From NCBI GenBank assembly GCA_016718405.1, contig JADKDJ010000040.1:1-14966 (forward strand): a DNA stretch of 14,966 nt. The letters run 5' to 3'. The DNA comes from Candidatus Rhodoferax odensensis. Lineage in GTDB: Bacteria; Pseudomonadota; Gammaproteobacteria; Burkholderiales; Burkholderiaceae_C. Numbering within the stretch: the stretch's first letter is position 1; every line of letters begins with the position of its first letter. Below the pieces are notes generated by a model, which saw only the letters and a list, made by a program, of their open reading frames with translations, searched no databases and had not been told where the DNA came from. This document shows, piece after piece, positions 14,950 through 14,966 of this stretch. A program made the translations under genes and the position numbers.

Positions 14950-14966
14950 TAATGAACCGCTCAATT

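Noticed and set aside
1..14966. CRISPR arrays, insertion sequences or transposase genes
   Set aside because: No regularly spaced repeats of 25-40 bp, no transposase or integrase motif, and no terminal inverted repeats were seen on either strand. The only regular repeats are the three 16-bp operators near the right edge.

Overview
The window looks like chromosomal DNA of a GC-rich betaproteobacterium, most like the Comamonadaceae (Rhodoferax/Polaromonas/Hydrogenophaga relatives). The judgement rests on gene order and protein flavour: an aa3 cytochrome oxidase operon ctaC-ctaD-small assembly protein-ctaG-DUF2970-ctaE on the minus strand, then a BioC-like methyltransferase divergent from comF-trmL, then a ParA/MaoC pair divergent from a Kef-type antiporter. 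Nearly every gene left of about 8.3 kb can only be read by hopping between frames, yet conserved residues survive on both sides of each break. I read most breaks as indel-type sequence errors rather than true gene decay. Most genes are therefore given as single spans from the first plausible start to the last plausible stop, with interruptions noted.

Layout. 1-4204 (minus): cytochrome c oxidase operon, entering with ctaC and leaving through the left edge inside ctaE. 4407-5273 (minus): BioC-like SAM methyltransferase. 5304-6525 (plus): comF and trmL. 6579-7670 (minus): orphan ParA ATPase followed by a MaoC-type hydratase, convergent with trmL. 7712-9510 (plus): Kef-type K+/H+ antiporter with an RCK domain. 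9728-12993 (plus): three co-directional genes, namely a secreted FecR-like protein, a membrane protein with a c-type heme motif and a terminal HAMP domain, and a soluble Ser/Thr protein kinase with a duplicated C-terminal module. 12994-13277: a non-coding junction with a hairpin terminator, a CCA-ended segment and a fragment resembling the 3' end of ssrA (tmRNA). 13278-14823 (minus): an intact hipBA toxin-antitoxin operon. 14824-14966: its promoter and three near-identical palindromic operators about 49-50 bp apart.

How the genes work together. The left third builds and matures the terminal oxidase: CtaC, CtaD and CtaE are subunits, and CtaG delivers copper. The middle is ordinary housekeeping. 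The most novel candidate is the 9.7-13.0 kb cassette, in which a heme/HAMP membrane sensor without its own output domain lies directly upstream of a cytosolic kinase; this suggests, but does not prove, redox or ligand signalling to the kinase. The right end looks like accessory DNA: hipBA is the only fully undamaged operon and abuts an ssrA-like scar, which would fit an integrated element boundary.
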